A stretch of DNA of 64,000 nt from Daucus carota subsp. sativus (taxonomy: Eukaryota; Streptophyta; Magnoliopsida; Apiales; Apiaceae). The notes below the pieces were generated by a model. The model searched no databases, was not told where the DNA came from, and saw only the letters and a list, made by a program, of their open reading frames with translations. Position 1 is the first letter of the stretch, and each line of letters opens with the position of its first letter. Made by a program: the position numbers and the translations under genes. Below, piece after piece: positions 50,746-64,000 of the stretch. Location: the NCBI RefSeq assembly GCF_001625215.2, contig NC_030384.2, forward strand, positions 44,488,390 to 44,552,389. Reading direction: 5' to 3'.

Positions 50746-53700
50746 TCAGGCTAACCAGACCTCGCGGAGAAGGCCAAACCTTGTGTTTGTAGAACTATAA
50801 CCTCTTTGATCCGACTTGTTTCCATTCCCATTTTCATCTGGAGATGCAGGCAATTTCTCAACTATAGATGTTAAAGGAGAATCCATTTCTTCCAGCTCCT
50901 CGTCACTTGTATATCCTTTTCTCTGTACGGAGGATGCATTCCTGCTCATTTTCGACTTCCAACCTACTTCTGCGATTTTTTCGGCAACATGAACTGCAGA
51001 AGGAGGTGTATACACAACCTGAGCAGCAGAATATGGGAATCCCCCTGATGTCTCTCCTGACACCCTACGCTCTATGACACACTGAAACAACAAACTAATA
51101 TTTCAGCATATGTATCTTGAATCATGAGAGATAACGTAAATCATAAAGCAATACAATGCAAATAAACTAAATTTAGAAAAAAGAAAACATGCTGCGCCTA
51201 CTAACATTCAATAGCACTAACATACCAGTGATGCGCCAAACATTTTTAATGGATTATTTATATTTGCGAGCGAAGTGACTGAATAACATTGAATATTAAA
51301 TGTCAAAAAGCTAACATCAAACATAATTTAGAGGCTTCGCTTCATATAGAATAATTTATGCATAAACAAGCCAATAGGGAACAACTTTTTTTAAAAAGGG
51401 ATGTGAGCAAAAACTTAAATGGATACAATTTTGTTCCTTGATTGAAAGGACAAGTTTAAGGCTAAAATGATATTTTGTTGAGCATACAAATTACAATAGT
51501 CAATGTGAATCCCAAGTGAGGGAAAGAGAAATTATATTACACACTGATGGTCGAAGGGCATTCAAACTAATAAAGCAACCAGGGTGTGTTCGATAGAATT
51601 CAAACCTCAGCATTTAGTGCCTCCAACACAGCACCTGGAACTGGATCAGGGCAGAACTCATCTGGAGTGAAGTTGCAGAGGATACGCTTTAGCAAAGAAA
51701 GACCAATTGATGGACACACCTGAAAATGACAAAGGGATCAGAGATTAAGGAGTGAATCACTGTAACTAGGTCTTAGAACGTGTACTTATGTAATATCAGT
51801 ACAAACCTCTGTTCTAACTGAGCGGTCCATAAGCATATCTTTTGGTAGCATTAAAAGATCACTCAAGGCGTTTAAAAGATGAAAACATTTCAGCTCAGCA
51901 TCTCCTCCATGGGTGACATCATCTACAGAGCTATCTTGATCTTCTGTTAAAGAATCATCCACATCCATTTCAAAAAAATCACTAAGCCATCTGGACCAAC
52001 TTCCAACCTGCAATTGGATTTTTTCTAGGTGTTACCACGATTAATTTTGAACTAATTATGTTAAAACTATTAAGAAATTGAGGACAAAATTGAAATAGCC
52101 TACACACTGTTACACAAATTTCCTTTAGATATTTCTACATAATTTCCGTACATTAGTGTTGAGTTTTTGAATTTTTAAAACCACATATGTAAAGAACTGA
52201 CTATGTTCTTCAGTAATTCACTATCAACACCTGAGTAGTCAATGTAGCATGCATATCTGTGACGAACACAGAATTAAATGTATGTAGCTATGTGCTTAGC
52301 TCAGTTGACTAAGGTACAAATACATAGCCAGAGATATGGTTTGGGGAGGAAAGGAAGAAATATGATACATACAGAATTCTTTAGTTGTGCACCAGATTTA
52401 AAGCTCAGATCCCCCGCCGGAATAGGTAAGACTTTCGAATCAACTATAGGATCTGATATAGGATCTGTTGGAATCTCGTGGGCTGACTCACGCAGAATGG
52501 CATTGAACATGGCTACATCAAGTCTAGCTACACATTGTTCCATTACCTGACCACAAACACAAGTCAAAATTAAAGACTAACTGTTACAAGAAATTGTCTA
52601 ATATAGACTTCATTTGGGAAACAAAGATATATGGCAACATTTTTTTTACCATTCTTGTCAACACTGGCAGGCAACCACATTCATGCCCCCCTGCTCGAAG
52701 AGGACAGAGTCTCTTAAAAGCATCATGAAATGCGTTTCTCCACAAATTGACAGAATTATTCTCCTGCATGCCAGTGGACTTTTTTCCAGAGGTCACGACT
52801 GGAGATTGCATGTTAGGAGTCAAAGTCTGGACCATGAGAAGTTAGTTATAAGTAAATATGGAATTAATTGCATTTGAAAAGCTATGCAAAAAGCATACAC
52901 TGTACATAAGGCAGAGTAAAATATCCAAAACTATACATTTTATCACTATCAGAGTTCTTATGTTTAAATGGTTTAGGTCAAAGGGTTCGAGTATAAAATT
53001 CAAACACAGAAAACCTTCCAAGAACCACATTTTTGAAAAATAAAAAATGCCATATATCTTCCCAAGTTCCAATATGATTTTATAAAAAATCAACATTCAC
53101 TATATAAGATAGCTAGGCATCATCACAATTGACTGTGCCATAATACCTGCCACCATATTGATTCAACAATTCTGGAGAAAATCCAAGATTCAACTTTCTC
53201 AAGCGAAGCCGTAAAGGTCCTTGTTTCTTGCCAATCATCAATGAATTCCATAAAGTTCTTATTTAGTTGTTTACTGCTTGAACCAGAAGTGGCCCTCCAT
53301 TTCAGTTGCAAAGACTTGTCATCACTTTTTTTGCCTGCTCCATTAGACTCAGATATTTTGGCAAGCGAAGTCGACTGACAAGAACTGCCAAATGTTTGAG
53401 TGATGATTTCCCGCAGTACAACAGTGTTTGACAACCAGAAAGTTAATCTGTTAGAAGAAATGAGGAAAAGGTTAACAAGTCGAGACATGTAAGAATGTTG
53501 GCAAACCCCTGAACCAGTGAAAGTTTTTGATACCTTGAGACATCATTACCACAAGCCTTTGCGATCATTACAAGGCCCGAGACAGTGTTTTTAGCAACTG
53601 TTGCCCTCTTATCTTGAGCCCAATGTTTGCAAGCATGAATATAGAGCCTAGAAAGGCGTCGAGCTGGTGTGTGCACCTTGTGAGCTGAACTACCATGCTC

Positions 53701-54336
53701 TGGTACCACAGAATACAGAGACATCTCTAGGGCAGCAACTTCTCTGAGCTCCTCTTCAAGTTTCTCAATTCTGCTTTCCATTATTTCAATTTTTAAATTC
53801 AAAGCCTCATTGTCTTCTTGCTTGCTAGTTTCATCATCGCTCCCAGTACTACGAGCACCATTTAAGGCCTCATCTGAGACATCAGCTTCCTTCACATCTT
53901 CAAGAGGTGCGACACCAACTCCTGCAGAGGGTTCTGATGAAGGGTTTGGATGAACCTTCATGTTCTTGGAATCATTATCAGACAACATTTTGGCAGCCTC
54001 TTTAGAATTTGCTCGACTAAGGTTAGTGGATTTTTTTGGAGTGTTAAGCGTTGCCTTAACCTTTGAATTATTTGCTCCCCACTGAGGTTTTGCTCTTGGT
54101 GCTTTTTGGCCTTTAACGCCATTAGAAGCTTCCTTCCTAACAGGCTTTTTTGTAACTTTAGGCGCCCTTTCAATCTTATCATCGTCAGCTATCTGTGAAC
54201 CTCCATGAGAGGACAACGATTCATTTGTCATCTCCGTATCGGAATACTCATCTTCTTCCTTCCCCTCCAATGGATCTCTGTCCACAACATTAGAGGGAGG
54301 ACGATTTGCAGCTTCCTTGCTATCTTTTTCAACCAT
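50746..54336 (-). CDS. Plant gar2-related, dilute-like domain protein
   Basis: Plant-specific protein of the group annotated as 'nucleolar protein gar2-related' (Arabidopsis At2g42320/At3g57780 type), with a C-terminal region related to dilute domains. Its molecular role is not established. Seven coding exons: 53534-54336, 53147-53447, 52650-52826, 52373-52546, 51807-52007, 51606-51719, 50746-51081; 701 residues, all GT-AG and in frame. Residues 1-175 are charged, low-complexity and Lys/Ser-rich. A coiled coil spans about 178-206 (IEIMESRIEKLEEELREVAA). The conserved block follows: SRLYIHACKHWAQDKRATVA, LTFWLSNTVVLREIITQTFG, VESIWWQ, then LLKRILCNFTPDEFCPDPVP. A leader intron lies upstream (acceptor near 54375, donor near 54714), and the leader exon holds the CT/GA repeat at 54902-54938. 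Confidence 0.85.
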
Positions 54337-54897
54337 CTGATAAAATTCTTAATCTCGAGATCCGTCCTCAGACCTGCAAACACAATCACCACAATGCTTA
54401 ACCAAATTGGCATAAATCTCCAACAACTTTTGTTCGAATTACTCTTTAAGACATCAGAGTCCAAATTAGCAGATTCCGTTCAAAATCAGCCCAGTTTGAT
54501 TTCAATTACAATGCCTGTACTTACTATGTTATTGCATCTTATCCAAATTAATCAGTACCAAACTTTCACATATAAGATGTGTAATAAACGACAGTGACAA
54601 GAACATACAATTGTGAGTTCAAGATTGAAGAAACAGAAATAAAACAATGTAAGTGATAACAAAATGATGAAGAAACTGGAAATGTTGCAAGTAGATAAAG
54701 GGGGCAAGTACTTACAAGCTTGGATTTAGTAGTCCTGTTGTGTAATGAAAAACAAGTTGAAAAAAAGGTTGTTGTATTCGCAGATTCCTCGTGTCTTAAA
54801 TCTCTGATGATCCTCTAACCTTTCGGACATCACGTCCCCCTCTCCACTTGCCCACGATTCAACACAAGTTTCCCGGATTTTCTGCTCCACTATGCAA

Positions 54898-54901
<4 letters not shown>

Positions 54902-54938
<37 letters not shown>
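54902..54938. repeat. (CT)n microsatellite in gar2-related leader
   Basis: About 18 CT units (GA in the sense of the minus-strand gene), in the 5' leader/promoter. GA tracts here are common binding sites of plant GAGA-binding factors; that role is only a possibility. Confidence 0.8.
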
Positions 54939-54943
<5 letters not shown>

Positions 54944-56210
54944 GTCGTAAATAATTATAAATGCATTAAATGTGGTGTTTCTGTATGGTTTCTTGTGGCT
55001 AATAAGGAAAAGTTGTAAAGTGAGTATTAATGATCCTCCTCTAGATTATACAAATCTACTGTGTCAAAGTCAGTAATATTGCAGGCTACTGATGTTGTCC
55101 CATATTTAAGCATAATTAGATACTCCACCTACCTATTGTCTCTCCCCCATGCTCGCATTATCTTTAAATTTTGTGCTCTATAAAAAAAATACTATATAAA
55201 TACATGTAATCTATATTTTAAAGTAGTTGTTTTATTAAATAATTAGGTGACATTTATGTGACATGTTCAGAAAATGTATACAGAATTCTGACTCTCCGGT
55301 CTTCAATTTCTTATTAAGAAATAGGAACAGTTATATTTTATTGAATATACGGTCGAATCTAGAAATATTTTAAATGTAATGAACAAACATATATAATTAT
55401 GATAATAACTAGTTATATTAAAACATCTTAACTATTAGTTTTATAAATTTATTTAAATACAATATTTATGTTTAATTTGTTAGAAATTACTAATATGATT
55501 TACTTACAAATAAATTTATTGTAATTATGCGAGAATAGATAAATTAGGAAGGAGTGAATTTCATTTTCCAGGACATAGTTAGCTGTTTTATGTATGTGTA
55601 CAGCTAGCTGCTGTTGCACTCTATATCCATGCTGCAAAATGCCTAAATCTGTATGTATGGTAAGGCCACGACATTTGTCACAAGGCCCCGCTACAGCCTG
55701 TCGGTGAGTAAATTTGACCGGGTATTCCCGGTTACGTTTTCCCCTTACCTACCTGTTCCGGTTAACTCTGCCTGCTCTAATTGTTGGAACGTGGTTTTGT
55801 TTGTAACCGTGTTTTGTGAACATTCCACACTTGTAGTCATGCGACTTGTCTGTCTTATATTCGTATTGGTATATATTTTAGTACATATATTTAAAAATAT
55901 TCTGAGGATTTTGGTACATATTTATTTTTAACAAAGAATATATGCTTTTCTGGGTGCAAATTTATTATACATACAAATATAAATAAAAAATTAAAAAATA
56001 AGTTACGTGTTAAACTCTCGTCCCTCGACAGGAGTATAAGTTAAAATTTTACAAATAAATAAAATAGAATATGATCATTTATTTAATTAAACAAAACTAA
56101 ACATGAACGATATCTTCAAACGGACAAAGAGCCCGTTTGTTTTGAAGAATCAAGGTTTCACTACTGTCTTTTATTTTTCATAATTTGTTTGTGTAAATAT
56201 ATAAACGGAA
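54939..56210. other. Upstream spacer, no gene seen
   Basis: Promoter side of the gar2-related gene and AT-rich spacer. A GC-richer island at 55655-55800 carries a 92-codon plus-strand frame (55653-55931) that I cannot relate to any family and do not call. Confidence 0.5.
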
Positions 56211-56767
56211 TGTCTATCCTGTGCCCTGAGGGCACAGGATAAGCCATAATTATCATCATTAAGTGTTCTTTTGACTTGCATAAGTATCAGTGTATGTGTA
56301 TATATACTAATTATATATCTATTTATTACTTATCTTTCAAATTTTATACTTATGACAAAATATTATTTTATTTCAAAAAGTGTGGGGATCATAAGTTATA
56401 TTTTTTATTAAATTTTAATCGAGTATAAAACAAATTTTAATTGATCTCAACCCACAAATAATAACAAGCCCCCCTGCATATATATTAATTTTCTAATTAA
56501 AATCAGCCTCCTAACTGAATCAACCAATTTTATATTTAATAACAAATGTATGCTTTTTTTTATTATTTTAATATTATTAAATAATATAAATAATAAAAAT
56601 ATAATACAATACAAAAGTAAATGAAAAATCAAGTTTTCTTGATAGATGTGAACATTTGAATTTTCTAATCAGTAATTAATACATTAACAATGGTACTAGT
56701 GCACTGTGCATGAAAACAAGATACAATAAATGTCCTAAACCTGTGCCCTGAGGTCACAGGTTAGACA
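56211..56767. mobile_element. Small element with palindromic terminal repeats
   Basis: 557 bp. The ends are inverted copies (left TGTCTATCCTGTGCCC…, right complement TGTCTAACCTGTGACC…). In addition each end is itself a hairpin: 56216-56240 is a perfect palindrome (12+1+12) and 56738-56762 a palindrome with one mismatch. The interior is AT-rich and non-coding. No target duplication was recognised; superfamily unknown. Confidence 0.65.
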
Positions 56768-57890
56768 AATCCATATATAAAAGCACTTTTAAAAAATTGA
56801 GAATCCTAACTTTTCTCTCAAAACTTCTATTTTTTTCTAACACTCCATTAACTTATTATCATTTTCACTCCACTTATTTACACACGCACAGGCAACCCAA
56901 AAATAAATGTTTGCTCCCAGCTTTGTAATTAAACGCAGAGGGGTCAGAAATATATGTAATTAATCAAAATCTGACATACCGTCGGTGGAATAATTACGCT
57001 GAAGATTGATCCAAATTTAACCAAAAGAAGAAAGGAAGTTAAAGTAAGATGGTGCGTCAGCTGCCGATACGGGCGAACCGGATTAGAGGAGCCCACTAGG
57101 GCGATGATGATTTCATTGAAGCGAGATGGGACCTTAATTTATATCAAAAAAATCAGAAAAAATGGGACCTTAATTTGGCTCTTCCTAATCACCAACTCCA
57201 CTGATAAATACTCTTATCAGCTATCTTAATCTTCCTACAAACTCACGAAACAATTTCCAGAAGAAGGTTAATATGAAAAATATCAAGACTTACATATTTA
57301 AACATTTTGAAACACACAATTCCATAAAACGACTATACTGGTCTATATAATTCCGAATACAAACACAGAGTAGTCCCAAAAGATCTCCGAACATTTGTAA
57401 GTCTTCCTGTTCACAGAACCGTGATGTGTGACAAGTTATTTATGAAAAGAGTAGGTGAATAAAAGTTTTGAATTCCGATTAAATTATTTAAATTTAAAAT
57501 CTTTCTCTAAATTTTCTAGAAAAAGTTCTCGCCTTTAAATTTGATAAAATTATAGGTTCAACACTGAAATTCATTCGTATATTCCATTCTTTAAGTCTGT
57601 TTATAATATTTGTAACTTCAATCAATTATCTAGCTTTTAGCACTAATAATGCGACTATCAGGCAAACTATACAAATAATAAATAAAAAGCAGATGAATTT
57701 AAAAAAGAGCAATATTGATATTTTATAAAGTAGTTGTAGTGCTTCAGGGTCCCTGATTGTTCTTTGAACCTTCACTGTGTACAACTTGGACCTTGTCCAT
57801 TTCAAAGTAATACTGTTGAGAGAATGAGAGAACATGCAATCTGCTCCAGATCCTATTAATAAAGTTAAACAACAGGTTAATTTCTTTAGA
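56768..57890. other. Spacer with a possible coding relic
   Basis: AT-rich. 57626-57880 (minus) holds a short coding-like block, from an acceptor-like AG: GSGADCMFSHSLNS…TRSKLYTVKVQRTIRDPEAL. There is no partner exon or start, so it is at most a gene fragment. A GC-rich patch at 57045-57130 encodes nothing recognisable. Confidence 0.35.
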
Positions 57891-58350
57891 GGGGTGTATT
57901 GGATTGAGATTTTAAAGCATTTTTTTGCATTCATGAAATCCGAGGGTATTCGATTGGGATTGTTTGAAATCCATTAAAATCTTGAGGTATTCAATTGGGA
58001 TTTTAAACTATGCTACAAAATCTAGTGGTATTCAATTGGGATTTTAAATTATGCTTTAAAATCCGATGGTATTCAATTGGGATTGTTTAAAATCCATTAA
58101 AATCTGATGGTATTCAAATGCTGATGGATTTTTTTTCATTTCATAAAATGATGGATTTTGTGGCATTCTTCAGTGTATTTTAAGTTTTTTGAAATCCCAC
58201 CAAATTCAATGGGATTTTGAAGCATTGTACCTAAATCCTATCAACTCTGCGACATTTCATCAAGAATCCGCAAAAAATCAAAATCCCATACAATCCATTA
58301 AAATCCATAGACTAAAAACAATGCATTAAAATCCCAATCGAATACACCCC
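57891..58350. mobile_element. MITE with internal 41-bp tandem repeats
   Basis: 460 bp with terminal inverted repeats of about 30 bp (GGGGTGTATTGGATTGAGAT; inverted at the right end as GGGGTGTATTCGATTGGGAT). Inside, a unit starting 'ggtattcaattgggatt' recurs every 41 or so bases at about 57946, 57986, 58028 and 58069. Non-coding. The target duplication was not resolved. Confidence 0.75.
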
Positions 58351-60877
58351 TGTTAATATAGGTTTACATTCCATTTTCTTTAGCATCAAATTAACAATGC
58401 CTCATGAATCGCGCCACCGACTCCTTATATTACTCCAGCACTGACTTGCATTCACGATCTGAACCAAACTAACTGAATAAGGTTACAGTGACCTACAAGG
58501 GTTACAGTAACGATATGCAGTTAGTTTTACTATGAAATCCGTTAATTTATAAGTACAAATTGTAGTATATATTTTCCAACTTAAAATTAATTTAAAAGTC
58601 TAGCCAACACCACCTATGTAAACCACACGCTGCTTATTTTCCTTCTAAGAGGGGTGCCATATATGAACCGATACCAAGATATTGGTAGTGGACTTGTCAA
58701 TCAATTCATAACCTCGTTTTAATTCCTCTATTATCACGCCTATATACATCAGCTAATAAGTAAAGTAGCAAGGTATTCCATCACTAACCCACTCCACTTG
58801 AACTAAACCACAAATCTTTCATTTTCTATCAAATTATAGTAATATTGATAATCTCTCACTAAATTATAGTATCTCGAAATTATGATATACTTCATTCTCG
58901 AAATACATCATGTCAAATAAAGTTTTCTTTTTAATACTAGTACATGATACAGGGAAAAAAAACTTGGGATCTAATATATTGACAAATATAAGCTGTAGCA
59001 GTCAAGAAATTGAAGGGAGTCCTTGTGATGTGAAAGAACAACCACCTATCAAGCTTTTTCTCTTAATCGAATCTGACCTACCTACATTTAACATTTAATA
59101 TACACTATTCCATATGATAAAGCATAACATTCGACTTGTAAGCCTTCCAAGGAACATCCCCTTCTATTAAATTTACAAACTGATTTGGGAATCCAAGAAA
59201 AAACAATGTTGTTCAGTGTTCACTTTATAGATATTGACCACATTCTCAGATCCCAAAATGGTAGCAATAGGTCCCATACAACAAAACACCGTCACTGATC
59301 CATACTCTACAATATAACACCGTCACTGTTACTTACGGCAGAGTATTTTATATAAACTAGATCAAATGGAATTGAGCAATGGTGGGACAGCATTGATGAA
59401 ATGTATTATATTGGTATATATACATAAAAATTTACTGTAATATAAAACCTGAAGGCTGAAGCAGCTGGGTGCAAGCCAGAAAGCTATTATTTCTTCATTT
59501 CTACCACATTAATTACTACTCCAATTTCTCCAGTAATGAACTTGAACGATGTAGGATCACTGCAAATCTCAAACATTTGCAAGAATGTTCTATACCAAGG
59601 GTGGCACAGTTCCTGCTTTACCTAACTGCAATCCTGTATTTACAACCGCAACCATAGACGCACAAAAAAACAAATCCGAGAAGTCCGTGCAATCCAATTC
59701 GGAAAAGAACGATCCTAAAAAGAACTGTCCGGCAATGTTACCCGGACTCGGGTGAAAATGTCCAACGTGGATACGTGTCCGAGTATCAACTTGGTGATAT
59801 TGTGAAAATTTTACATGTTTTTGACCTAAATTAAGTGTCGGAGTGTCCATTACCATGTCCGAGTATCGAGTGTCACGATACTCGAGACAAAATGAAGAGT
59901 AAGCATAAAGTAGCCATTTGGTACCAAGGACCTAAAAGGGCCACGTATATTTCCCAAAAGCCTGGCTTTGCTCGAAAAAAACCCGGATTTGGCCTGATCC
60001 GGAAAAAACCCGAATCCTTATTAAAGCTCGATTGGGGCCGGGTAAAAGCTGGGTATAGTCCAGATTCTTATTAAAAAAATAGTAGAAACTCAAACAAATT
60101 AATGTTTTTATCAAATTTTGCTAAAATCTGGGTTAATTTGCTATTTTTTAGCCAAATCAGAAAATAGTCATATATACTAATATTTTAATATATATATATA
60201 TATATTGAATATTATTATATATATATATATATTGAATATTCGAAAAATATATCTAGAGTATAAGAAAAATCCCGATCCGGGGGCCTAGATATTGTTAAGA
60301 AATTTTGGTCCGGCCCGACCTGTTTTGAAAAAGCCCACTCTAAACCGATTTTAAAAAAAGTCATATTTTTTAGGCCAGCCCGAATCTGGTTTTGTGCATC
60401 TCTCTGCGCAACTATATACAGTATTGTTGTATCTTAAGTCTTAACGACACTAGAGTACTAGACTAGACGAATATATACAGGCATACAGCATGCCACATTT
60501 TTATTCCAACGAGTGGATGTTTATGGTTATTCTCAAGCACTAGCAAAAAGAATAAATTTGTTACATTAAAAAAAATGTTATCCTCAATATAAATATCACT
60601 CTAGTTTCAAGCCTATCCTCTAGAAGACAAGAACCATCATAAATGACCTCAGATCCAATGCCCAATCATAAATCAGGACAAACCTTATAAAACACACAGA
60701 TATATATACACTAGAAGTCAATGTTTAAAACAGGAAAAGAAATGCTAAATTTTAATTTCATTACATAGTAAAAGAGAGACCGACCAAATAGAAACTGATG
60801 ATGAAAGATGAAACCACATCAATAGTACAATAGACTTACAGATGATATCAAATGCATCTGGAACTTGTCAGAGACAA
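58351..60877. other. ARPC1 3' side spacer with repeats
   Basis: No gene recognised. 59670-59885 carries the dispersed plant repeat type with 'gtgtccgagtatc' words in both orientations. 59930-60080 and 60290-60400 are two CG-richer blocks with 'cccggatttgg' and 'cggcccgacctg' words, perhaps the ends of one old element around an AT core. 60186-60237 is (AT)n with a duplicated 'attgaatatt'. The last part is ARPC1 3' UTR. Confidence 0.4.
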
Positions 60878-63800
60878 CTATATATACTCATGCAGATCTA
60901 GTTGGTTGTCCAAATCCCATATCACAACTTTTCCATCCATCCCTGTTTGATTTAGGTGGAAGTTACAGCAAAGAGATTCATGTGTATACAGGAATCATCA
61001 GATGACAAAGGAAAGTTCATCACACACTGACCTGAGGTGCTAAAGCGCATTGTTGTAGAGTCCTTAGCTTTATTGAGTGGCATAATACAACTGGAATTGT
61101 AGGGAGGAGAGTAAAATAAAAAACAAACATGTATCAGGTTTACAAGATTCTGAAATTCAACAACAAGATTAAAAAAAACATATATATTTAAATACAGCAC
61201 ATTATAGGCAAATAAAGAGTACTTGATACAGTTTTCATGGACATTTCCATCGGGAATAGAAACTTGGACAGTATCATTGCCGGTGCTGTATTTCGATTGT
61301 CCATACAGTTTCCCAAATGCTCCTGACAGCTGAAACCAGGGAAAACATATTACATAATTCCATTGCCAAACAGTTATCCTCACACATATGAAGTGAAATA
61401 AAAATGACCAAGCTACTTGTGGTCATATCTGAGTAACAACAATCAAACTTGGTCCAGACGACTCATTAAAGTGGAGTACATAGCTTAAAAATTTCTTTGC
61501 TGGGAGTCATTTAGGTTTACAATTTCACGAGTGATTGACATACTTAAATACATATCCTATCCTCATGGTTTATAGAGATGGAAAGTCATGTAGCTAACCA
61601 ATATCTACTAGGTTGTACAAATATTTTACGTCGTGATGACAGAGCTATCTACTTCTTTTTTACCTAGGTATTAACTGACATTTCATGAAACATTTCGACA
61701 GGTAATTGTCAGTCAATCAAGCAATGCCAGTCTATCATGTAGTTAAAACTATTTGATAACATAGTCCCAAAACCGATGGCAGGTATAATCTATAATGTAT
61801 TATTGCTGATTAGTTGCTAGCTTCTCTGAACTCTTGTTTACTTTGCTCTTTCGCACACTTCTCCTGATTGATTCTTACAAACCTAGATTGCCCTTGTTAG
61901 AGATACAGGAAATTTTGCTCAAGTATACAGGTACAGAAACGCCCTCAACTAATTATGATTTTTCAATTTTGTTCTTTTAACAATCTAAGCAAAAATCACT
62001 AGTAATATTGTTGTAATATTATTCTAAAGATAAAATTGCTAATTCATGTTATCTTTATAGTGATATTGTAAACCTTAAATTTTGAAAAACTTATTTCTGC
62101 ATGTAACTATTACAGTCAATAATATCCTGTTTGACAGTATATACTAAAAATATTCAAAAAAAAAATAGTTTACAATAGTTTAATATCTTAATAGTATTTA
62201 TTTGCAAAACCATTGTGCCATAAGTATATAACCAACCACATAAATCCTTCACTATCTATTTTCTCTGGTGCACCTTTTTTTCCTAAGCTCAATTTTTTAA
62301 CTAAAAAAAAGAAAAGAATTATCAAAATACAGAGTACTAATCAAATTATATTACTGTATTATGTTATATAATATATTTCACTTACAATTAATATATATAA
62401 GATAACAAGCTGAGAAATACATTGATAATTCATAATTATGGCCTTTAACTAAAATCTGGTTTCAGATTATATGGACAAACATGATGCACAACTTTATCTT
62501 TACACTCTCAGTGGTTTCTCACAATTTTAATTATCATTCTAACTTTATAATTGTACATTAATATCGACGAGTTTATATTCACATATTTTCTGTTATATAT
62601 ATATAAATGTGCCCTCCTGATTGGTTGCCCACCTCACAAATGCTCAGGCACCCCTTTATATATCACAAAACAAAAAAGAAAGAAACATATAAATCTGAAA
62701 AGTTTATAGATAAGGTAAATGCTTCAATATTTTTTATTTAGTGCAACAACTTCTCTTCCTTAGATTAATATATACACACATATATTACACTCATCAAAAC
62801 TGTGCCACAAGGCCACAAAAGAAGCTGAGATCCATGCAAGAACAGCATGCCTTGCAAGCTTTATTTATTAGTTAAGTTGCCGAAAAGAAAAGACAAAGAG
62901 ATGCAATCTTGCACTTATACCTGTGAACCATATTTAACACCAGCAGATGCTGTTTTCCTTTCAGTAAGGAACCTGATGAAGCTCCTGAAACATAGTAAAG
63001 AGATATTGATTCATTATTCCTTGGTATATTATGCAAAAACAATCTGCAATGAAATGCTGAGTGCTGACCCAAATAACATTGGAGCCTCCAAAATAAATAA
63101 GTACAGAACTAAACCAGCATCAATTTGGACAAAAATCTCTAGAAGTAAAATAGCTTTATTATTTTCAGACAAATTTGATACCATATTCCTCTCTCATCTG
63201 CCGCAAATACCATTGGATTGCAATCGTATCCAACACCAATGACCATTCTCTCAGAAACAAATAATACCTGCAAAGACTGATGTGTCAATTACTCAAATTC
63301 CAAAAAACAGGCCAGAAAAAATATAGGATATTTTCTTTAGAGTGATGCTGACCCACATCACGAAGTGGTAAATCACGGAATGCTACGGTTTGGGCAGAAG
63401 GGGAAGGACCAATGTCATCCACAAAGTGGATAACGGAATTATGACCTGAAAATCATCGAGTTACGAATATGTTAGATATCAACAATACTGACACCATGTA
63501 TTTATGACTTCGATTCACAATCAATTGAGGACTAAAATGGAGAAAGTAACAAAATAGAATTCCTCGACTTATTTTTGTGTTTATATTGACAAGTTGACAA
63601 GGTGCAAAGAACAACTATTGCATAATCCTTTAAAATGCTCAACTTCTATAGAATTCAAATCCTATTATCCAACAGGATTCAACTGGAGTAACGTTTATCA
63701 GTAAAAGGAACAACTTTTATCATGACAGGTTCATTGACCATTATAAATAAATGTACCCAGAGATCCTGCAAAACCAATTTTATGAGCTTGCAAACTGTAA

Positions 63801-63907
63801 TTAAAGGCAAAGACCAAATTCTTACCAGTATAAGCTAAGGTTTTGCCACTTGGTGACCATTTGACACCAAATGCCCAGCCAAATGAAAGATCAAGTTGAA
63901 CAATTTG
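60878..63907 (-). CDS. ARPC1: ARP2/3 complex subunit ARPC1, 3' part
   Basis: WD40 subunit of the ARP2/3 complex, which nucleates branched actin filaments (with SCAR/WAVE, needed for trichome and pavement-cell shape in plants). Only the C-terminal 183 residues are in the window; earlier exons lie beyond base 64000. Exons: 63826-63907, 63357-63445, 63182-63267, 62921-62984, 61223-61329, 61032-61090, 60878-60942; all GT-AG, frame continuous to TAG at 60878-60880. Recognisable blocks are LDLSFGWAFGVKWSPSGKTL, GHNSVIHFVDDIGPSP, ERMVIGVGYDCNPMVFAADE, and the final repeat TMRFSTSGMDGKVVIWDLDN. The intron 61330-62920 (1.6 kb) is AT-rich and has no recognised element. Partial only because of the window edge. 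Confidence 0.93.
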
Positions 63908-64000
63908 CTGCTCAGAGAAAAATTTGGGAACAGGAAAAATGTAAAAATAAAGCTATGGTCTTCGAACACAAATACACTATTCTTCATAAAGGTGCCCTTG

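Noticed and set aside
52278..52550. 90-codon plus-strand frame
   Set aside because: Antisense shadow of a gar2-related exon (52373-52546).
62847..63242. 131-codon plus-strand frame
   Set aside because: Antisense to two ARPC1 exons and their intron.

Overview
This is a gene-bearing stretch of a plant nuclear chromosome. Every recognisable gene is split by GT-AG introns. Intergenic DNA is AT-rich and full of small transposon relics. The gene set is plant-specific: a plastid C-terminal processing protease, arabinogalactan peptides, an A20/AN1 stress-associated protein, a plant NEK kinase and telo-box/site II promoter words. A eudicot is likely; I cannot name the species. Exon limits below were read from splice sites and from reading-frame continuity across each junction.

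Layout. 1735-4160 (-): RNA polymerase III subunit RPC9. 6958-11702 (+): CTPA3-like C-terminal processing peptidase. 11921-16191 (-): three arabinogalactan-peptide genes in tandem, with Helitron copies around the third. 19266-23335 (-): NEK5-like kinase. 25023-27992 (-): DNAJC9/J6-type J protein, head-to-head with a BRF1-type TFIIIB subunit at 30017-41788 (+); site II promoter words lie between them. 48556-49068 (+): A20/AN1 SAP gene with a 2.3 kb leader intron. 50746-54336 (-): gar2-related protein. 60878-63907 (-): 3' half of ARPC1, running off the right edge.

These are unrelated housekeeping and signalling genes, not a cluster. Two of them (RPC9 and BRF1) serve RNA polymerase III, and both carry telo-box words in their leaders. 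Between and inside genes lie hAT-type MITEs with intact 8-bp target duplications (one in a DNAJC9 intron, one in a BRF1 intron), three Stowaway-like MITEs, a foldback element nested in another element, three Helitron copies, a tRNA-derived SINE just upstream of CTPA3 and an LTR-retrotransposon scar.

The observations most worth checking are: (1) a one-base frameshift in a conserved BRF1 exon, which use of a splice donor 4 nt downstream would exactly offset; (2) a duplicated splice acceptor plus start-codon segment in the SAP gene, where one copy has lost its ATG; (3) a GC-AG intron inside the CTPA3 protease domain; (4) an unrecognised two-exon coding fragment on the opposite strand inside the BRF1 leader intron; (5) an element whose two terminal repeats are each near-perfect palindromes. 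I found no convincing new multi-gene system.
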